DNA from: Gordionus sp. m RMFG-2023
Lineage: Eukaryota; Nematomorpha; Gordioida; Chordodea; Parachordodidae
Reading direction: 5' to 3'
DNA: 64,000 nucleotides
Assembly: GCF_954871325.1 (NCBI RefSeq)
Contig: NC_088775.1
Location: 47,469,561 to 47,533,560, forward strand
The notes below the pieces were generated by a model. The model made no database searches. It was not told the origin of the DNA and saw only the letters and a list, made by a program, of their open reading frames with translations. This document shows positions 60,401-64,000 of this stretch, piece after piece; within the stretch, counting starts at the first letter, position 1; every line of letters starts with the position of its first letter. A program made the position numbers and the translations under genes.

Positions 60401-61572
60401 TTTAATAACAAAATAAAAAATACAATTCATCTAGCACTTCCCTCTTTTTCAGACTGATATGTTTAAATATATTTTTATTACCTATTTTTCTTTTGTTTTC
60501 TATCTTTTAATTTTATTATTTTTTTGAATAGATCTTAGATAAAAGAAAAAATATCAAATGATATATTATATTAAATTAACTAGGTTTATGTTGGCTCAAT
60601 TTAGAATATTTCATATTCTTTATTTAAGTTTATAGAATATGATGTATGTAGATAATAGAGTTTTAACTAGTCACAATACAAATCACAATCACAGGAAATT
60701 GTTAATTTGAGAAATAAAAATTACGTAAATGAATAAGTGAAATGTGTTATGAAAAATGGCATGTGATTCTGATTGAGATTCAGATAAAACAATATCATTA
60801 CTGAGGATATTTCTAATATTTAGTTTTCGGACCTCGTGTCGGCCTCTTACATCCCAAACTGAGCCCTAGAAAAATACTTCTAATGTAGGAGCCGATCTGA
60901 GCAGCCTATGTAAGGTTTCAGATCCCGTTAAAACGTTAAATTAATAATATTCAGAAAATAAATTTCAAATTCATACTTTTTATTTTATTTCATCATTGGC
61001 GTATTTTTTTAAAAAAATTCTTTTATTTTTTGAAAATTCTTCTAAATTTTCTTTTTTTCAAAATTAATTTAACATGTATAAATATTTGCAGTAGCACAGG
61101 TATTACCTCCCCCCCCCCCCATTCGCCCTCCCCCTTCCAAAAATTGTTGTTTTCTTATGCCTCTGTAAGATCAGAAAAATACAAATTGAAATTGAATATT
61201 AATATTCTAAATTAAAAATATATAAATTATAGGCATATATACATATATAAATAAAGGAATTGAAATTTAGTTAATAATAAATAAAATCTAGACACCCTCT
61301 AGACTAGTAATTTCTAAACTTTACTTTATAATGACATTTCGGACACTCTTCTAATGTTTTTAAGATAAATGAGGTTGTCCACACTTTATTGTCAATACTG
61401 TTTATGTGATCGTGTAATTGATAGGTGTTATCGAAGTAGGAGCCATCTTGGTCTTGCTGTTCGATTATCCTATTGAAATGGAATTTGTAGGATTTATATA
61501 TATAATTACAATTTAATATTGGTAATAACATTACGAAATTATCATACACATCTATCAAAATATATATAAAAG
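48293..61572 (-). CDS. Complement C3 / alpha-2-macroglobulin-like gene, 3' half (11 exons)
   Basis: The family comprises secreted thioester proteins of innate immunity (C3/C4/C5, TEPs, alpha-2-macroglobulins). Exons on the - strand give, in family order: the second half of the thioester-containing domain (RIIEQQDQDGSYFD, TTSFILKTLEE), a CUB domain (CQFDMTIDTNEIS, EAEAKCHIKSFVNM), the receptor-binding/MG8 domain (HICKNRY, SGQVIVEVALFTGM, SIQPATIKI), a CDGEKCIC segment, and a C345C/netrin module (KVIEIEIFEAYKRITVSI, CHCPLFEPDNYYLVIG). The C345C module points to C3/C4/C5 rather than plain alpha-2-macroglobulin. The total is about 590 residues, as in human C3 from the same point. Nine of ten junctions agree in phase. 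The 51788/51635 junction does not, and a short exon may be missing there. The thioester Cys exon should lie right of 61572. Confidence 0.88.
48720..48803 (-). CDS. C3-like exon: C345C module
   Basis: It follows TTTTATTTTAG after a 47-base intron, phase 1 on both sides. It reads WLVKVIEIEIFEAYKR then ITVSIIKSLKTG, matching DYVYKxRLVKVxxxxxFDxYxMxIxxxIKSG. Confidence 0.88.
48851..48943 (-). CDS. C3-like exon: start of C345C module
   Basis: It starts after CTTTACTTAAG in phase 1 and ends before GTATTT in phase 1. It reads KCSQCYDSLPSSQNTLTL then KEKSCLAGF, corresponding to ENC...LExACxPGVDY. Confidence 0.8.
49070..49265 (-). CDS. C3-like exon: end of MG8 and anchor segment
   Basis: It starts after TTTTTCTAG in phase 0 and ends before GTAAAA in phase 1. 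It contains VSSIQPATIKINSYG, SDSCIIFYHARKGSNLL and YCDGEKCICFE, matching VxxIQPGxVKVYxYYxxxxSCTRFYxxxxxxxxLxxLCxxExCRCAE. Confidence 0.92.
49266..51423. other. Intron of the C3-like gene
   Basis: 2.2 kb. At 50320-50440 the + strand reads NVWCGDKDCKRGVVLF, vaguely like a FLYWCH-type finger of a Mutator-like element, but too short to call. No other feature. Confidence 0.5.
51424..51635 (-). CDS. C3-like exon: receptor-binding domain
   Basis: It starts after AACTTAG in phase 1 and ends before GTATGT in phase 0. It contains HICKNRYLRRFFPSGQVI, VEVALFTGMTPIS, NFIKKDTAIQ and DNAIYFVIKE, matching ICTRYxxxxxxSMxIxDVxMxTGF...ISKYELD...LIIYLDKV of C3. Confidence 0.87.
51788..51995 (-). CDS. C3-like exon: CUB domain
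   Basis: Acceptor TTTTATCTGTCTTAATCAAG, phase 1. It contains RYPFQLSFHNKEVRSH, LNITIKLNISKFFFEEAEAK and CHIKSFVNMLDFYP, matching RIHWESxxLLR...FTVTAEGKGQGTLSVVTMY. The donor GTAGTT gives phase 2, which disagrees with the next exon, and the family's CxFDLxVxI strand is missing in between. Confidence 0.68.
51996..53317. other. Intron of the C3-like gene
   Basis: G-rich purine tract at 52650-52730. Two short near-repeats (TATTGTCATT contexts at 52670 and 52800). On the + strand a coding-like block ILDDIIPSYIQNNVD ends at a consensus GTAAGT (52585), but it is alone and on the wrong strand for this gene. Confidence 0.45.
53318..53465 (-). CDS. C3-like exon: start of CUB domain
   Basis: It follows TACTTCTTCAAAG in phase 0. 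It contains LSPQSENAPSLDNHLKTYF and NDETCQFDMTIDTNEIS, the first CUB strand (xLNLDVSL in human C3). The donor (GTTTTT, phase 1) is weak but joins the next exon in phase. Confidence 0.7.
54179..54489. mobile_element. hAT MITE nested in the 53619-55695 element
   Basis: The flanks ATTCTTAT / ATTCTTAG match at seven of eight positions. The right end CCAATGCAGATCACTA resembles the 10306-11135 family. Subterminal GGTCGGGCCTAAT and CGGGCCCGGCCGG words. The left end (AAGAGATCCGCA) is somewhat degraded. Confidence 0.72.
54680..55250 (-). pseudogene. hAT transposase C-terminal half (ZMYM1-like), decayed
   Basis: From about 55170 the - strand has NKIFTPLIDPFLFQLKERF in an interrupted frame. The last open part (54928-54680) has ATLPISTFTNERSFSTLKR, LKTYLRNSTGESRLNG and FAILNIYKEI, the dimerisation block and end of this hAT subgroup. 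The N-terminal half is absent. Same group as the fragments at 33206 and 58365. Confidence 0.82.
55783..55917 (-). CDS. C3-like exon: end of thioester domain
   Basis: It begins after GGTTTGCAG in phase 0 and is read through CVFGEQNNVYRCINIICLL to a GTTTCT donor in phase 0. FGEQNN-x5-NI fits the GxxxxTxxxxxALAxY end of the domain. It resembles the thioester motif only superficially, since exons with later positions lie upstream. Exact 3' boundary uncertain. Confidence 0.6.
56870..57600 (+). pseudogene. Decayed RTE-like LINE fragment
   Basis: The + strand pieces read KLYKVWHKAKFYENMEAYQ, then KIFxIARGY and KITDGLKFPTPQIVES. They match the linker between endonuclease and reverse transcriptase of the LINE group seen at 5409-8539 (there, NKIYRLAKQREKK). 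It has many stops and lies in the intron between the exons at 59359 and 55917, in opposite orientation to the host gene. Confidence 0.6.
57605..59070 (-). mobile_element. hAT element, CAGGCGCGTAGCC left end, right end lost
   Basis: The left end CAGGCGCGTAGCCAG is followed by GGGTGGGGGG. The right side stops near a G-run at 59052-59063 without a clear terminal repeat. The body at 58080-58250 matches 33290-33400 (TATCATAGGAATAAAACTTTGC type). It lies in a C3-like intron. Confidence 0.65.
58365..58700 (-). pseudogene. hAT transposase fragment (ZMYM1-like)
   Basis: It reads LIWLPFFSLEYINKLFITQQ and KMNLAEVTSIIILQLRK, parallel to the segment ISLLNSIDQSEFIIAASCIN of the copy at 33673-33861. Upstream sequence reads as a degraded N-terminal continuation. 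It is short and interrupted. Confidence 0.5.
59359..59510 (-). CDS. C3-like exon: thioester domain helices
   Basis: Phase 1 in (completing GAT) and phase 0 out (before GTAATT). It contains DIDTLGYSLMIMSRLGRF then EKAKNIFHSLNRILNQQ, corresponding to VEATSYALLALLxLxxxxxxxxxxxWLxxQ of the family. Confidence 0.82.
59616..59787 (-). CDS. C3-like exon: thioester domain helices
   Basis: It begins after CTTATTTAG in phase 0 and ends before GTGTAA in phase 1. It contains SKDKAYAFLSQSKSN, TDILAISLYARVLYT and ELDIGMLLNMLSQDL, matching KAxxFLxxxxxxLQRxYxVAIxxYALxxxxRxxxxxxL. It lies 105 bases upstream of the next exon. Confidence 0.85.
59950..60120. repeat. ATTCG-rich palindromic tract
   Basis: Repeated TATTCG, ATTCGTCGAATAAA, TTATTCGAAATTG and ATTCGAATTTATTCG words form local palindromes. 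It is probably a MITE with self-complementary subrepeats. It lies in the intron between the exons at 61325 and 59787. Confidence 0.45.
60163..60368. repeat. Foldback with ~75-bp arms
   Basis: The left arm has TTAATTTTGAAGAAAAAAAT, AGCTATTTTTAATGTAAAAA and TAAAATAGTG. The right arm has the inverted words CACTATTTTATTTTTACATT and AAAAATAGCT. The same arm sequence occurs once at 21310-21370 inside the AGGCTGCATCC element. Confidence 0.6.
60369..61324. other. C3-like intron, no feature
   Basis: AT-rich. One C-run with CCCTCCCCC near 61108-61136, similar to the runs inside hAT ends, but no end was identified. Confidence 0.45.
61325..61572 (-). CDS. C3-like exon: thioester domain, RIIEQQDQDGSYFD
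   Basis: The clearest part is IIEQQDQDGSYFDNTYQLHD then VWTTSFILKTLEECPK, matching WLxxxQxxDGxFxE...LTAFVLxxLxE of the thioester domain. It ends at GTAAAG in phase 0. The start may be 61572 (after TTTTTTAG) or 61469 (after TTCAATAG). Both keep the frame. Confidence 0.85.
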
Positions 61573-61784
61573 CTAAAAAATATGTTATCAAAATTAAAGG
61601 AGAGCATTTAAAATTCAAATAAGTAAGGTAGACGGCTCAAATTAATAAGTAATTTATGGTAATCATAGTTACTTGGGTAACACTAAAGTCCTCTAGACCC
61701 ACCCAACAACACTACCCTCCCCTCTCCCTCCATAAATGAAAAATAAAACAATTTGATAATAAAATGGATACTGAGTGTTAGTGT

Positions 61785-62205
61785 TGTTAATCGACTAAAT
61801 TTAGTCGACTAACAGACGACTAACTAATAGTTCTAGTCGAAAAATTCGACTAAAAACTTTAGCAACTAAATTAGTCTATTAGTCGACTAATTTGGTCGAC
61901 TAATTTAGTCAACTAAAACGACTAATTAGTCGACTAAAAGGACTAATTAGTCGACTAAAAGGACTAATTAGTCGACTAAAAGGACTAATTAGTCGATTAA
62001 AAGGACTAATTAGTCGACTAAAAGGACTAATTTAGTCGACTAAAACGAAACGACTAATATAGTCGACTAAAGCAACTAATTTAGTCGACTAAAGCAACTA
62101 ATTTAGTCGACTAAAACGACTAATTTAGTCAACTAAAACGACTAATTTAGTCGACTAAAAGAACTAATTAGGTCGACTAAAAGAACTAATTAAGTCGACT
62201 AAATA
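61785..62205. repeat. Minisatellite of a TTAGTCGACTAA palindrome
   Basis: About eighteen to twenty units of roughly 21 bases, each with the self-complementary core TAGTCGACTA joined by AAAGGACTAAT-type spacers. Near the left edge stands AGTGTTGTTAATCGAC, similar to the start of the hairpin MITEs (TAGTGTTGTTAAA). So it may be an expanded MITE interior. Confidence 0.75.
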
Positions 62206-62929
62206 AGTCATAATCGTTATTTTTGAACTTTTTTTAAATTTTTTAGCTAAAAATATATCTTGTAAAGATGTAAAAATAAAATTTTAGTGAAGATGTACCA
62301 TCATAGAAAAATATTAATTATCAAAATCGTTATTTTTGAAAAGTAAATAGGTAAAAATATATATATTGTAAAGATGTTAAAATAAAATTTCAGTGAAGAT
62401 GTACCATATAAAAGTGACAATTGTCATAATCGTTATTTGTGAACTATTTTGAATTTTTTAAAACGAGAGTAACACCCTGTTAGTTAGAGAACAGTACGGG
62501 CTGTCCGTAGCCCAACCCGACTAGACAAAAAAATATTTTTGGTTCAGGCTCGGGTCAAGCTGTAAAGGTGTTCGACCCGAAACCCGACTTACCCATAAAA
62601 TAAATATTAATATAAATATTCTAAATAACCATTATAATTCATAATCTCAATTATAAAACCATATAATTTTTATTTATCACATTTTATCCTTAAAATGTCA
62701 ATCATAATAACATGTCATTTTTAATTATTATTATATAATTTACATAACAACCATATTGTTATAAATGAGATTTATATTATATATTATCAATGTTATAAAT
62801 GTCATATATATATATTATCAATGATATAAATGTCATAGATACAATTCAATCATATTAATATATTTCATGAAGTGATTGCCAGTTAAATAAACTTAATTAG
62901 TATATTGGCGACGTTGTCGATGATTTATT
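62206..62929. repeat. Old repeats: local duplication and GC-rich MITE end
   Basis: 62220-62330 and 62330-62450 are near-repeats (CATAATCGTTATTT, AAAGATGT, CAGTGAAGATGTACCAT). At 62490-62590, GGGCTGTCCGTAGCCC, CAACCCGAC and TCGGGTC words mark a hAT-type end without a partner. The last ~40 bases (TATTGGCGACGTTGTCGATG) may be the primer-binding region of the LTR fossil that follows. Confidence 0.4.
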
Positions 62930-64000
62930 ATGAATAAAGAAGACAAAAATAAAGTAATTATGAATAAAAAAGAAAAAAATGATAACATTATGATCAAATT
63001 CGATAATTTCGATAATCAAAACAACTTTGCTGATTACATTGAATATATTGATGATATGTTGGAGATAAGAGGTATATTAATAAATAATGAAACCAAAAAA
63101 AAATATTATTTGCGTATATGGGTATTAGTAATTTAGCTGAAATGAGGTCCTTTGTTTATCCAAAAATATTGAAAGATCTTAATTATGAAGAGATTATTGA
63201 AGTTGGTAAGAAAGTTTTTAAGCCTATTTCAACATTATTTAGCTCGAGAATTAAATTTATTCGGATAGAAAGAGGGGTTGGTGAATCAGTTGCGGAGTTT
63301 GCAGCTCGACTTAAAAAATTGGCTCAAGAATGTAAATTTGAATCTGACCTAGATGGGAGATTGAGGGATCAGATGGTGGCTGGAATCAAAATGAGTGCAT
63401 TGGAGAAAGATATTCGCACTAGATTTCCAGATGGAATAAATGACTTAGGAGAAATGGTGAGTTTTCAACAGGTTTTAAATATGGCTTTGGCAATGGAAAG
63501 GGCTGAGGATGAAGTGACAAATATGATGGTAAAAAAAGTCAATAAACCTAAGGAGCAGATAGAGAATAATCAAGAAAATTTTTCAAATCAAAAGTACTCA
63601 TATAATAATAATAACAAAGAAAAGGGTAATTTTAGTTATTACAATAATAATAATTTTAAGTTTAGAGATAACAATAAATTTAACAATAATGATATGTATA
63701 AGTTTAATAAATGCTCAAAATGTGGAAGAACTCATCCCCCTTTTCAATGTTTTGCATCAAGGGTGAAATGTTATAATTGCCAAAAGGTAGGGCATTATGC
63801 TAAATATTGTAAGGGACAGAAGTTACATGCTATGCATATAGATGACAATGATTCATCAGATTCAATTAATAATATATCCCAAATTGGTAGAAATAGTGCA
63901 AAGATATTTGTTTGGATTAATGGAGTACCTATAGAATTTGACTATGATACGGGGGCACAGGTATCGGTGATTGGGAAACAATATTGGGATGAAATTGGCC
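62930..64000 (+). mobile_element. Fossil Ty3/gypsy-type LTR element, gag and start of protease (cut by edge)
   Basis: The + strand carries a gag-like region with a retrotransposon-gag core (about 63.2-63.5 kb), Asn-rich linker and two zinc knuckles at about 63.71-63.81 kb (CSKCGRTHPPFQC and CYNCQKVGHYAKYC). A protease active site DTGAQVSVIG follows near 63.95 kb. The rest is beyond the window, so LTRs and age cannot be judged. The visible part has at least one break but is the best preserved of the three LTR fossils here. Confidence 0.82.

Noticed and set aside
61785-62205. A CRISPR-like array
   Set aside because: The repeats are adjacent palindromes without unique spacers, in a eukaryotic genome. 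It is a minisatellite.

Overview
The window is AT-rich animal nuclear DNA. It has spliced genes with GT/AG introns (some under 60 bp), a metazoan-type cyclin A, a complement C3-like gene, and very dense transposon debris. I cannot name the species. A C3-type protein that keeps its C-terminal C345C/netrin domain points to an invertebrate lineage that retains complement, but this is inference.

Two host genes can be supported. (1) Cyclin A on the + strand, three exons (9372-9478, 9654-10082, 11212-11325), all in phase. Its N-terminus and last ~90 residues are not visible. (2) A large C3 / alpha-2-macroglobulin-like gene on the - strand, running from about 61.57 kb down to 48.29 kb. Eleven exons cover the second half of the thioester-containing domain, the CUB domain, the macroglobulin/receptor-binding domain and a C345C module, about 590 residues. 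Nine of ten exon junctions agree in phase. The 5' half would lie beyond the right edge.

Most of the rest is mobile DNA. At least eleven insertions have hAT-type ends with recognisable 8-bp target duplications, often nested. Other elements are: a full-length RTE-like LINE (5409-8539) with 15-bp target duplications and a tRNA-like 5' head; a Tc1/mariner-IS630-like element with ~450-bp inverted repeats (35103-36889); a 1.75-kb foldback element (11751-13500); an unclassified element with ~580-bp inverted repeats and its own coding region (14729-17509), with a second relic around 4.5-8.6 kb; a P-element/THAP9-like relic (42.35-43.44 kb); and three fossil LTR elements (22.9-27.3 kb, 38.8-42.2 kb, and 62.9 kb to the right edge).

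Layout: 0-9.3 kb, old hAT pieces, the unclassified element relic and the LINE; 9.3-11.3 kb, cyclin A with a hAT in intron 2; 11.7-17.7 kb, foldback and long-TIR elements; 19.3-27.7 kb, a hAT with four further layers of insertion; 28-32 kb, unrecognised short open frames; 32.6-46.3 kb, hATs, Tc1-like element, LTR fossil, P-like relic; 48.3-61.6 kb, the C3-like gene with transposons only in its introns; 61.8-64 kb, a palindromic minisatellite and an LTR fossil. Splice sites, reading frames and repeat ends were all read by eye. No alignment or database search was run.
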